Of a stretch of 64,000 nt of DNA, positions 10,870 to 21,899 are shown piece by piece. Position 1 is the stretch's first letter; each line of letters opens with the position of its first letter. The position numbers and the translations under genes were made by a program. Origin of the DNA: Pachypanchax playfairii (Eukaryota > Chordata > Actinopteri > Cyprinodontiformes > Aplocheilidae); assembly GCA_006937955.1 (NCBI GenBank), contig SSNP01000031.1, positions 4,552,875 through 4,616,874 of the forward strand, written 5' to 3'. A model generated the notes under the pieces. The model saw only the letters and a program-made list of their open reading frames with translations, did no database searches and was not told the origin of the DNA.

Positions 10870-13265
10870 AAATTAAAAGCAGGAGTAACTAAAACAAGCG
10901 TTCAATTGCTTTTAATGTTATTTGCATACCCATGGTGAAAAAATGAACAGATGAGCAGAAACTCTTGTGAGTCAGCGCGGAGAAAGACGTATCTGACATG
11001 AACGGGGGCTGAGCAGTGTGCAGTGCATCAGGCTTCATTCACAAGAACATGCAATCTTCACCCAAGAAAAGTCGCTGCTGAAAATTGAACCATCAACCTT
11101 CTTGATGTGAGGAATGATACCAACCTCCTGTGATCTGTAACTATTCTTTCTGACATATTCTTTCTACAGAGTAAGGAAGCAGGTTCTGTCTACAAAAAAT
11201 ACAGTATTGATTATCTTGCAGTTCATCGGTCTTAAATCTTTTTGCTGCTGTTTTTCTTCTTTCAGACATTTTTTTTCTTTTCCTCTTTCTAGAAGCCAAC
11301 TTTTTTGATCTAATATAAAGTCTTGAGATTTTTATTTATAAGATATCTGAGTCAATCATTCCATTTTGAGGACGCTCTTATTGTGAAAGAATTGCAGGAA
11401 AATCTTCGGTTGGAGTTTGATTCTGTGGTCATTCAGTGTAATAGGCTCATCAACAAACTATTTAGCTCATGAACAAACAAAGACAACCAATAATAAAAAT
11501 CCAGCAGGGCCAGAAATCTTCTGGATACTGTGCTGCTGTGACTAACATCTTGTGCTCAGACTGTGAGCAAATGAAAATACCCTTATCATCCTCCCTTCTG
11601 TTTGCAGTCGGATTCTAACATTGTGTTAATATTAACAGTGTCAATACTAAAGTCTCGTGTTTTAAATAACAAAGTGTGTGCTGACCAATAACCTTTATAT
11701 GTCCTCAGTTATCCCTGCTTTTAGCTCACCCGTCTCATCCATTATCAACACACCTGTTGTCACTGACTAATCACTCTCCCCAGAGCGTGTGCACTCGTTG
11801 GTTTACAAAATGTGATTCTGTTTTCATCTACGCATTCTATTATTTTGCCAGTCCTTCAACTTACCTTCTTGTCTTTTCATTAAAGACTATAACTACCCTC
11901 TTGAAACTGCCTCAACAACCCATCATCCACCACTCATAACCATGTGGTAATTAGCATATCCTTGGCATCATTGCGCAGTGTTTGCATTTTGCAGTCTGCC
12001 AGCTCTTTCCATCTGTTTGTTTATCTTCTACTATCCATCTTACAGCCCTGTGTGCCTTTTGGACAACAAAAATGAACAATTAAATGTTGGACACATTATT
12101 TTAGAAACCTGAGGTCATACTCAGGTGGAGGATGTTGAAGCACCCTAAGAGAAAGGCAGAGACAGAGCAGGGTGATCCAGTTTGTAATCATTTCGGCTGG
12201 AGCATCAGATGGGAATGAAGACAGATTGTAGCCAAGAGCAGACAGACTGGAGAAGATGGTAAGAGTAAAAAGCTGGAAAACAGATGGGACCCACACACTC
12301 ACATCTCACTGCCCACATATAGGAAATACGAAAGCCTCCGTATTGGTCATACTCTCCAAACACCCATCACTCATTCCGATCCCTTGTTTTAATTATGTAG
12401 CGCTGTTTAAATTGCATGCTAGCTTTTAGAACAAGTAACATGAGGCAATCAATACTGACATCCTACTCAGCAAAGAAGCTCAACCCGAAGAAAAAAAAAA
12501 TCAGAAGGTGCTTGTAATCAATGTGGAACACTTCTTCAAAAAAACAAAAACTCCCATTAGGATACTTGATCTTGACGTAAACCTTGCAAGATCAAAGGGA
12601 TGGGAAAAAAAATTCATTTCACATCAATCAACCATGTATCCATGCAGAGGACCACAGCACATTTCAAAGTTCAGTGAACTTCTATGTAATGATTGAAATA
12701 GTACCAGGAAAACAGCGACAGAGCAATACCACTCTAGTTTTACAACCACATAAATATGAGCCACTTAAAGTTATCTATATAAAGGACTTCATTAGCACGA
12801 CCTCGTATTTAATGACCTGTCACCTCCTGCGCCAGTATGAGCAATTACATTCATACTGTAAAGCTTCGGTCACTGGTCATAAATTGCATCTTGTCTGAGT
12901 AAGGACCAGTTTGTCTGTCAGTCCTGGAAACAAAGCAGATGTGACAGCTTGCAGTTTGGTTTTATGGTGACTATCAGTTGGGTCAAACATCCTATAAGTG
13001 TATACATGGCTGGGATTAACACTCAAGGATTTTTCACAAAACACTGCTGCCATCTGATGGATTTGTTAGAGGATCAAAGTGATATACGAAGGGTTACACC
13101 ACCTTGCCTCCAAGTGGGGTAGTAACAACGTGGCTACGGTTGACCTGTGAAAGAGTCGGCTCAAGGATGTGAAGTAGTGATGGCACGTCGTCTGTGTGAC
13201 CATCGCTTCTGAAAGCTCACGTCTTCACAGGACGTAGCTCTTACCAGTCCTGATTCTAATGCCAG
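10870..13265. other. Unassigned sequence
   Basis: No gene, RNA or classified repeat recognised. ORFs at 11757-11939, 12096-12302 and 12508-12898 have no domain features and no matching splice context that I can see. Confidence 0.4.
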
Positions 13266-13269
13266 CTGG

Positions 13270-13424
13270 TTTGCAGCAATAATTCATTTATTGATCCCTT
13301 CCTCAGTAAATTAGCTTCAGTATCTTGCCCAAGGATACTTAGACACCTAGCCTGCTGGTACCGGGGATCAAACCCATAGTCTTCCAGTCAAGGGGTTATC
13401 TCCCTCCCCACTAGACTACGGCCA
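13270..13424 (-). mobile_element. tRNA-derived SINE (minus strand)
   Basis: On the minus strand the element starts near 13424. It has an A-box-like TAGTCTAGTGG (13408-13418) and a B-box-like GGTTTGATCCC (13364-13374), the RNA polymerase III internal promoter elements of a tRNA head. A body follows with CCTTGGGCAAGATACTGAA, common in teleost SINE-like repeats, and an A/T-rich tail. The B box differs from consensus by C to T. Family name not assigned. Confidence 0.65.
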
Positions 13425-16127
13425 TGCACTAAATGTTTCAGGTTACATTTCTACACTTACAATGACAATTGGTTATGCTTGTGAAGGTCATCCAGGTCAT
13501 GGTAATCCTAGTAAGTTCAATCAAACAGTTTGCTTCTTCTTTAAAAGAGAAATGTTTTCAAAAGTTGAACAGAAGTCCAATTGTCTTTGTTCTAACTTAC
13601 TAGCATGAGAATCAAAAGAAAAAGTTCATTGGCCTGAGTTTAATAGAAATCTTAGTGAAAGCTGGAGTACACCCAAAAAACAACTCCTCCACACTGAGAA
13701 GAGCAGTTTAGCTGATTCGGAGCCTTTTGGAGGTTTTCTAAGCACTGTCTGCTGGACGGGGGCCCGAGGACCTACTCTAGACATAATTTCCCCCAGCTGG
13801 CCTCGACTAATACATTACAGAAAAGATGGATCATTATCAATGTTCAAATGCAACAGGGTTTTTGTTTATTTCCTTCTTTTGCCGATTGTACACAGGTGAT
13901 TGATGTGATTTCTGTCCAAAATTACATTTTTTTTTTAACCCTGGTGAAATTGCTCAGGCAATATTTTTCACACATTGATGAGAAGCCTGTCACAAGAAAC
14001 CTTTCCTGTTATGCAAATAAAGATGGTAAAAAGAAAAGAAGTTTGAATCAAGAGAAACGTTTTCTGTCTTGCACTTGAGCATCTTTAGCACCTCAAAGAA
14101 ATACCAACGATTATTTGTTGGGCTTCAGACACGCAGGCAACACATGCAAATCAAACATGTCAGCTCATTATTCCTCTCGCTTTCCTCAATCTCAGCCTCT
14201 TTTTTTCCTAATGTTTATCTCTTCGTCCACAACAGTCTCTCGCTGTGCATTCCTTAACATCCATTATTTCTCCATTAAAATACAGCATGACCCATGTAAT
14301 TGCTTTCAATAAGTGGGTCCTAATGAAAAAACAAAAGAAGAAGCCATCACATTTATTAAGCAGTGCTGTGTGTCCATGTTCTCTGTTTGTGTCAAGGTGA
14401 CAGGTCCAAACAAAATCGGATAATATTCTTTTTCAGACCTGCTTTTTTCACCGTTTTACCATCAAGAAGAGATTCAAATCTTTCACTTTTAAAGACAAGA
14501 ATTAAATATCTAGATAAAAGAAGAGAAAGGGGAAGAAGTGTGAACACCTCCAAAACATCGTTCAATTTAAAATGAAAACGATAGAAGAAGGAAGGAAAAT
14601 AAAAGAGGAGATTGTGCTAACAATGTTTTCAGAAGTGTCCTGTCCAATTTTAAAAAGTAAAGTTTTCTACATCAAAAAGACGGATGATGCAGGAGGTTAT
14701 TTCTTTAGCGATCTTGGGCTGAAACTCACAGCAGGAGTAGGAGAACAGGTATGCAGAGCAAGAAGGTACATGCAAAGCGAATATTTCTACTGGTGTTAGC
14801 CTCAGTATTTCATCTGTGAGTCTGCACAGCAGAGATGTGGGATAAAATTCTAATGTCAGAGCTGCATCTGTCATCTGGAGCAACCCGGAGCTGGAATTTC
14901 TCAGTACACAGGGCAAAACCTCGGCCCAGGAATTTATTCTTCTGTGTCATAGGGGTTGTTTTTCCCCACTAACATTTTCCGCTTTTTAAGTAAAAAAACG
15001 CTGAATATTCTGGAAAGTGGTGACTTGCTCTTGATGAATACCAACGAGACAAAGTCTGAAGGATCTGTCTGCCAACTCTGGTGCATATATACATATATAT
15101 GGAGAGAGTTTCTTTTTAACCAATTATTCATACACCAAACTGTGCAACTTGTGTTCTTTTTATGGGGGTGTGATCACTTCTCTCCTAAATTTAAGTTAAA
15201 AAACCACTGCCACTGTACTCTTGACCCTCAGATGGCTTTACAATAGACTAAATAACCTCCGTAATTCGGGTCTCTGCCGAAAGTGGTATTCTGATGATTT
15301 TTGCTGCCCTGAAGAAAAATGCCGCCATAGTACGAAAAAACACCTTATTTAACAATGAGATGTCATTAGAAGTTTATACAGTATTCTTGTTTATGGTGAG
15401 TGTGACCTGTTAATTATTTAAGGGTATTTTTATGATCCTTCCCTGATATTTTCTATATAAAAACCCTCTGGGTCCTTATCAGCCATTGTTGGGTTCTTCT
15501 CCTCTGGGTGTGTCCAAACATTTGCCTGTTGCTATGACAATGCAAAGAAATTAAAAATAATAACATCATATTTAGTGTTCCTGTTCCGGGAGAATTTATT
15601 TGATAGGTAAAATATATTTCTGGAAAAATATAGAAACAAATATAAACAATAAATCTGTTTAGTGAAGTCTAGAATGCAGAATGGCACATGTGCAGAAGGA
15701 ATCGGTAGCACATCTCAACAGGTAGCATATTTCTGCAGAACACCGTTTCGAGCAACGGCTGTCTGAGACATGGTTGCAGAAAACTTATTTAGTTCTGATT
15801 TAAGCTAGAATGTCCCGTTCATTTACAAAAAAGAAGCGAGACTTGAGATTTAGGCTGGAATCAGTTGTTGGAGGTGCATAGAATCATGTTGGCTTGAACT
15901 TCTGGGTTCTGTCCTTTAGTCTACATTTTATTTAAGGTAATGGTTTAGCTAGCACAACGGTTTGAAAGCTGTTGCTCATGCTAAACTGTAACAGAAAAGA
16001 AAATATTCCAGCACCAGGGTCAAACTTGTCTTGATTCCATGTGTAACATGACCATCTGTTTCTCTTGAACGTTGACATTTTAGCGTGAATTGTGTGTTTT
16101 GATTTTGTTGTTTTCCATTAAACAGGC
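13425..16127. other. Unassigned sequence
   Basis: No gene or classified repeat recognised. Several short ORFs between 13848 and 15246 show no conserved domain and are probably chance. Confidence 0.4.
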
Positions 16128-16130
16128 TAA

Positions 16131-16908
16131 TGCCGGGCGGACACTGTGCGATTTTATAAATCTGACTGTCGAGGAAATGCTCCCACTGCACGACCGGGTT
16201 TGTCACTCGTACTCTATTTAACCCTACGACATGTGTACTCATACTGTACGACTGCTGTCAGCCAAGATGATTGGCAACCACGACTACTTGTCGGCGTCAG
16301 TCGGTGTGTGACGGCACGACGCGCTAGAGTATGAACAATGAAAAACAAAGGTTCCTAGTTCCTATGACAACCACAGTGTGCCTGACAACAAGATGGCGAG
16401 CAGGCAGAAAGTTGTTGCAGTTGTGTGCGCTGTCTTGTGTGCTGAAACTAAAAAAAGAAAGAAAAGGATTTGGGTACGTGAATGGCTGAGGAGACGTGGT
16501 TGGTATGGGATGTCCATCCTTCATCAGGAGCTTGAGGTAACGTTAATGTTAAACTATATATTGTTTTACAGTAGCTATGATAGTTTCACGTTAGCATTAG
16601 CCAGCCAATGTTGCTCCACGGGTGTCTTCTGCGCAGGTGCGAACGTAGAATCGTGACGTAACACCGCTCACACTCTACGAGCTATGGTGAAAATTCTGAC
16701 ATGCCAGAAGTTTGATCGGGAGGTCGCAGCATTATCGTTAGAACGTAGCAGCAATTAATCCTTTCTCGTGAGTGTTCTCACACTGTACGGCTTACGACCT
16801 CCCGACTGGACATCCCGGCACTACGATGTTTCCACGATGACGCAGCGTGGTCTGCGACAGCAAAATCGTGGTGAAATCCCCTCGAAATCGCACAGTGTCC
16901 GCCCGGCA
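16131..16908 (+). mobile_element. PIF/Harbinger non-autonomous element with TAA duplication
   Basis: A 778-bp element with a 24-bp perfect terminal inverted repeat beginning TGCCGGGCGGACACTGTG. It is flanked by TAA at 16128-16130 and 16909-16911, the three-base target duplication of PIF/Harbinger. It retains a transposase first exon inside (16393-16536). The middle and 3' coding parts expected in a full Harbinger are missing, so it is an internally deleted derivative. Confidence 0.88.
16393..16536 (+). pseudogene. Harbinger-type transposase first exon (remnant)
   Basis: A 48-codon open stretch from the ATG at 16393 to GAG|GTAACG, a good splice donor at 16537. It encodes an alanine/valine-rich start, then a basic run KKRKKR and the block WVREWLRRRGWYGMSILHQE. 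An Arg-Trp-Val-x-x-Trp-Leu block followed by L..EL is typical of the N-terminus of HARBI1-like transposases of fish, to my recollection. No second exon is present before the right inverted repeat, so no transposase can be made. Alternatively it could be a fortuitous ORF, but position, donor and motif agree. Confidence 0.6.
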
Positions 16909-16911
16909 TAA

Positions 16912-17871
16912 GTAAAGCTTCACACACAGTCAAATCGATTTATTGAAAAACACACTGTAATTCCTATTAGACTCTTTCTGTAGCACTCTGAAACAAATAA
17001 CTTTTTTATCTCAGTTTCAAAAGTATTTTCAAACAATGAGCAGAGCATAAAAACACTAAAATATCCATGGTATAGAAATAGGAAGTGATAGCATCAACAT
17101 TAAGAACACAAACAAAGGAGGAACACTCTGAGCCTAAATATTCTACCAGAATAATTATAGCTTGTTTCTTCTTTGACACCATTTGCTATTACTTCTCCAT
17201 CTTTAGCTATTTCAGCAAACAGCTGAGGTTTAATGGTGACAGGATCACAACTAAGTGAGACAGATGTAGTAAAATGGCCCTTGTGTTGTTGCAGCTTCTA
17301 TGACACCAATCAGTGGTGGGCGTGCACCAAACAAGCGGCTACATTAATGCTTCAAGTTCTCATGTTTCAATGGGTCCACCCCACAAACAGAGTTTTAAAG
17401 ACTCTCAACTTTGCAAAGCATTTACATTTTTTTAATCTAAAATGCTGTTTGCTTGTGGCTTAGAAGCTCAAACATCTGAAATTCTATATATTTTGTGGCG
17501 AAGGCATTTAATTAAAAAAAATCTGACCCATCGGAGTATCTGGTCTCCTTAAATATCCCTTTTGGTTGACTCCTTTGACAATAACACTCATTATTTAATC
17601 CTCCTTACATGGTTCTCTATTGACATTTTGTGATAATACTGATGTTTACCCACCATGTCGCTTTTCCACTCAGTAAAATCAATTAGTTCGGTATTTTTAA
17701 CATCCCAGAATCCCAACTGGATAAACTGCAATCATAATAGTGCAGCGATGGGTGTTGGTTACGCTCATCCTCCTATAAACCTTGTACTTAGTTGTTTTTA
17801 TTGACACTGGTTGCTGTTTTGTAACAATGTGGTAAGAGAAGGTTGCTGTATCGCCTCCATTTACTTAATTT
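16912..17871. other. Unassigned sequence
   Basis: No gene or classified repeat recognised. Confidence 0.4.
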
Positions 17872-18440
17872 ATTACCTCTGCCAGGAGGGATCGTTATCA
17901 CCAGGTGTGTTAGTTTCTTTGTTTGTCTGTCTTTTTGTTTGCAAGATAACTCAATAAGTTCTGGATGGATTTTGATGTAATTTTCAGGAAAGGTCAGAAA
18001 TGGTTCAAAGAAGAAGTGGGTAGATTTTGGGAGGGATCTGGATCACCGTCTGGATCCAGGAATGTTTTTTAATTATTCTTCATCATTGTGAGATAGAACT
18101 GTTTTGAAACATTCCTGCATGTAACACAACTACAAAGGGTCCAAATACAGGGTGAGTTCCCAATAGGTTCTACATGATACCAAGGACTGATCTGGACCAA
18201 GGACTGATCTGGATGCAGGAACAAATGACGGTATAAACTTCCAATAAACACTAAAAGATAATCGAGACTCTGGAATCAGACGTGTGTTAATGGATTTGAT
18301 GTTGCTTCAAAATCTCTGGCGCTCGATCCAGAAGTAAACCACCAAACAAAGATGAGACCCTTTTTTTCAAGAATCACAATATGGAGAGAACTGAGGTGTC
18401 TGGTGGAGGTCTGAACTCTGCAAGTGCTCTGCCAGTATTC
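17872..18440 (+). repeat. Interspersed repeat, copy 2 of the family at 4775-5420
   Basis: Starts TTATTACCTCTGCCAGGAGG and ends near CTCTGCAAGTGCTCTGCCAG. It shares long blocks with copy 1 in the same orientation. Non-coding. A local 15-bp tandem duplication (GGACCAAGGACTGATCT repeated) occurs at about 18180-18215. Confidence 0.7.
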
Positions 18441-18480
18441 AATCCATCTCTCTCTCATCATATCTATCTATAATATGTAA

Positions 18481-19851
18481 ATGTAAATAGTTACATTTCT
18501 AGGGTCATGTGTTGGAATTTAAATAGTATGCACATCATTGAATTTTAGGGTGATGGTATTAAATGATGTATTTCTATATAAAGGGGTATGAGTTTGCGTT
18601 ATGATTCAGATCAAGACGAGTGCAAACTGGAGCACAATTCAGATGGAAGTTGTGTTATGTGTTCGTTTTTGCAGGAGCCGAAAGGCAACAGAAAGCAGAG
18701 TGTCAGTAAACCAGAGTTTATTATTAAAACATGAATAAAACCAATTGATGCTCTTTTGAGGATAGAGCAGAAAAAAAGGTCTGTCCAAAAAAACCTTAAC
18801 AGATCCTCATGACAAATGTCCCCAGTAAAAATCCAATGTCAAAACAGACAAGCAATAAAAAGAAATCCTTGTGAATCATAAAAAACAGTGGCAGACTCAC
18901 AAACTGGGTTCAGACAGAGACGTGGTCCGAGGTCAGAAAAAAGGTTCGGTATGAACAATCCGTTGACATGAGCTTGAATTTATGAAAAACGGCACAAGAA
19001 TAAAAGTAAAAAGTTAACTAACAAACTGGCAACTGCTGACTGCTCCTCCACCACACTGAAGGAGGAGCAGACAGGTGAAAAAGAACAGACTGATTGAGGT
19101 GGCAGCAGGTGAATGTGATGATGGTTGATGAAGGAGTAGCAGCAGGAACAGAGGTGAGAGTGAGAGCATGAACAGACCTGATTCGAGCCAAGTTAATCAA
19201 CATGAGAACTAAGACACCCGTGACGACAGCAATTTCTTTTTGGACCCACAAAAATGGGCGAACATAGAGACCAAACCTAAAAAAATGGATACAAATGCAG
19301 GAAGCAAAAATTAACCAGATGCCAAAAAAAATAAACAAATATTTTTTTCCAGTAAATTTTACGTAGTTCTTCACAGGGCTCTAGATTAACTTTTTTGATC
19401 ACAAGCTCTTGTGGCTAATAGATTTTTAAAGTGACCAGCCACTTTTTATTCAGGGAAAATAGTCCACATGAAAAAGTAAGAGCTGAAACCAGGTAGATCC
19501 AACCAGCTTGTCACTTGTTTGCACAAAAAGTATCAGCAGTAACAATTAACTTCAATCTACATCAAAATCACAGTTTACTGGGAAACATTTTGACATTAGG
19601 AGTCAAACAGTTCAACTGAACTGAGATTTCCAAACAATTCAGGACAAGTTGCTCAGTAAATATTCAATACAAAATTAAGCTCACTAGTCAATCAATTTTA
19701 CTCCACAGCTTAGAAAACAAACGTGAAATTTAGATGGCAAAGAATTAGAAAAACATTATCAATGCAAATAAATATCATCAAGACACCATAACCAAATTAA
19801 AGAATGTATTATAATTAAATTGCACACAGTTTATGCACTGAGATTTTAAGC
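18481..19851. other. Mostly unassigned; possible decayed repeat 18670-19180
   Basis: The stretch 18670-19180 (AAACCAGAGTTTATTATTAAAACATG, then purine-rich text) resembles the look of a decayed LTR or other retroelement seen in many fish genomes, but I cannot place it. The 118-aa ORF at 19018-19374 (-) has no recognisable domain. Confidence 0.3.
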
Positions 19852-20092
19852 TTAAAGAGGCCTTTCCATTGAAAATGTTTTTTCTGAGGTTTCTGTTGAA
19901 TATTTTAGCTCCACAGGTGTTCTTACCTTCATAGTGGGTGTGAAAACAGGTCAACAACTTCTCTTTCAGTTTTAATCTCTCAAACTACGCAGGTGGTGAT
20001 AAAACCTGAGTTCACCCGAGTCCAAACGGCCTGTATCTGTTTTGTCACAACTCCTTTGCTCGTTAGTATTCATCAACTCTCGCAGTTGAGAC

Positions 20093-20507
20093 TAGACCAA
20101 TATGGATTTTTTGATACCGATACCGACACTGATATAAAGACTTTAGAGCAGGCCGATAGCCGATATAATGGCTGATAAATCCATCCATCAGAAAAAATTT
20201 CAAAAATATTACTGAAAGCTAAAACACTGCATTCTAAGCTCATTCTTAAGCTCATGTCTACCTGTTAGACACCATGAACTATCTGAATTATTTACTGATT
20301 CCAAAAAAAGGAAATAATAGACAAGTTTATCGATTTTATGAACATTTATTTACATCTTTAACTGGGCATTCTCATTAATGGAGATGCAGAAACACATATA
20401 TGACAAAAATAAATCAATAAAAAACATCGGAAAATATCTGCAATTTTTTACCGATAGCCGATATCACCCTGGACCCCCATATCGGCCGATATATTGGTCG
20501 GGCCCTA
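20093..20507 (+). mobile_element. hAT MITE nested in TTAA copy A, 8-bp duplication
   Basis: A 415-bp insertion with flanks GTTGAGAC (20085-20092) and GTTGAAAC (20508-20515), an 8-bp target duplication with one mutation. Copies B and C are uninterrupted at this position, which proves the insertion. The termini carry CCATATCGGCCGATATATTGG-like palindromic text (split motif ATCGGCCGAT), a well-known teleost hAT MITE signature. No coding sequence. Confidence 0.88.
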
Positions 20508-20790
20508 GTTGAAACCACGCCTGGCATGCTGCTGGCTAAAAGCTGTAGCATAAACACGTATCAAACTGTAAGAGACGTCTCCTGTTGCCATGCGCAGCGG
20601 GGCAGGAAACAGTATACCTTGCTCTCATAGGCTAGTTTTTAGCCAATCTCAGTCCAGCAAATTTGCGTATTGCTGGGTTTCACTCACGTGACTCGGAAGC
20701 CGCGCGAAACTCAAATGGGGGTCAGGAAGTGTTTCACTTGGCCACAACAACACAGCGCAATGTCGGAAAGCAACCATAGTAAGGCTTTAA

Positions 20791-21065
20791 ATGGACGAGC
20801 ACAGACGCAATATTGCAAAAAAAATAAATCTTCATTTAGGTTATGACCCGTATAGTTAAAAAGATTGGACTTTAAATACAGTCTGGAGGATTTACCCTGT
20901 ATTGAAGCTATCAACATAACTCTCGTCCTGCATACCTCTTTTTACACAGCAAATCAAATGAAAGCCTTCAAAAGCCTGGAAGCCTACAACTATTTTGTAT
21001 CAGTTTGGGTCAACGATTTAGGATCCAGAGAAGCTTTAAATGGCTGTCGTCTTGTTTTTGCACGG
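20791..21065 (+). pseudogene. 5' exon remnant of a transposon-associated gene (YqaJ-type family suspected)
   Basis: From an ATG at 20791 (MDEHRRNIA) the frame breaks before 20865, then reads FKYSLEDLPCIEA and, further on, MKAFKSLEAYNYFVSVWV, ending at a consensus splice donor (GG|GTAAGT, 21066-21071). Proteins with a K(A/S)LEAYNYF.SGWV block are, to my recollection, common teleost predicted proteins that also carry a YqaJ-like nuclease domain, with this block upstream of it. Only the upstream exon is present. The reading frame has at least one shift, so it is not functional. The family assignment is from memory and needs a profile search. Confidence 0.5.
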
Positions 21066-21366
21066 GTAAGTCGTGAGTTGTGCTACTTTTAATTCGTGAT
21101 AATAATACTATTACTAATGCTAATAACGAGTGTGTTTATGTGCTAGTATCTACATATAAATACTTTATTATGCCTTTTTAAATCCAAATTTCTATTAGAT
21201 TTGTTTGATTTTAAGTAATTTCTGTCTATATATTTCTATAATGTAGTTCAACCTTTCACAGAGATCCACAGAACCCCCCATAAAAACGTGGTTTGTGGCC
21301 AGAGAAAAACTTGTTTATCTGCCATTTTTGTAGATGTGTTTCTAAGTAAATGTTCACTAAAACACT

Positions 21367-21613
21367 AGAACATTTATTAAACCCTTTTATTAAACCTTTT
21401 AGAAAGTGATCACTGCAAACTCTAGCATTGTCCGTTTCTGCGCCTCTTGTTTTTAGCTCGAGATAAGCGATCCGTTTCTGCCGTCTTCTTTCGGTAAGTT
21501 TTTTTTAAATTAAGACCTTTGTGGCACACGACTTTCGAGACACAAAAAAAACGTTTGTCTTTCTCCCGATTAGAGCGGTTGAAACAACCGTAGACCGCAT
21601 AGATTTTGGGCAT
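21367..21613 (-). pseudogene. THAP zinc-finger exon remnant, frameshifted
   Basis: On the minus strand the ATG at 21613 starts MPKIYAVYGCFNRSNREKD, the hallmark start of a THAP domain (consensus MPK.C...GC..R). After an A-run at about 21498-21507 the frame shifts by one and continues LTERRRQKR, ending with ARVCSDHF near 21415. The latter supplies the last Cys and His of the C2CH zinc site. The first zinc cysteine is replaced by Tyr at residue 5. THAP domains bind DNA, including transposon ends, in P and Kolobok transposases. Frameshift and lost ligand show a dead copy. It lies at the right end of the element, facing the other remnant. Confidence 0.75.
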
Positions 21614-21899
21614 TTTAAGCCAAATCAGCAGAGTTCAGCAGGGTTCTGTGCAGCGGCGGTTACTTCCTGACCCCCATCTGCATTTGGTGACGTCAACGCA
21701 ACGTCATGTGAAACCCAGCAATTGAATATTAATGAGTTGCAGCCGAAGCCGGACAAAGCCAGCCAAATTTTGACGCAGAGAGATTGAAAGGTCTATAAAT
21801 CAGTGTTTCCTAATGTTTTTTAGATATTAAATGTTTCATATTACTTGTTAATACTTACTACCAGAAAGTCCTGAAATTTGTAGGAAATGGCCTCTTTAA

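Larger units (their letters stand above)
20670..21721. mobile_element. DNA transposon derivative with THAP and second-gene exon remnants
   Basis: A 1052-bp insertion in TTAA copy A. Its ends are inverted: TTGCTGGGTTTCAC and its complement, followed further in by a shared GGGGGTCAGGAAGT block, giving imperfect inverted repeats of about 60 bp. The target duplication is unclear. Near the left end on the plus strand lies a 5' exon remnant (20791-21065), and near the right end on the minus strand a THAP exon remnant (21367-21613). The two face inward. The centre of the parent element is evidently deleted. The superfamily is not settled. THAP domains are known in Kolobok and P-type transposases. 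Confidence 0.75.
19852..21899 (+). mobile_element. TTAA-flanked element, copy A (contains two guests)
   Basis: Flanked by TTAA at 19852-19855 and 21896-21899, with inverted termini AGAGGCC(T/A)TTCCA. Copies B (36770-37828) and C (40687-44277) share the same ends and interior blocks such as TTTTAGCTCCACAGGTGTTC and CAGATTGAAAGGTCT. TTAA duplications fit piggyBac or Kolobok superfamilies. No transposase remains. Copy A has been enlarged by a hAT MITE (20093-20507) and a THAP-related element (20670-21721). Confidence 0.85.

Noticed and set aside
19018..19374. 118-codon ORF as a host membrane protein exon
   Set aside because: It has hydrophobic stretches but no family pattern, no splice-site support, and lies in what looks like decayed repeat DNA.
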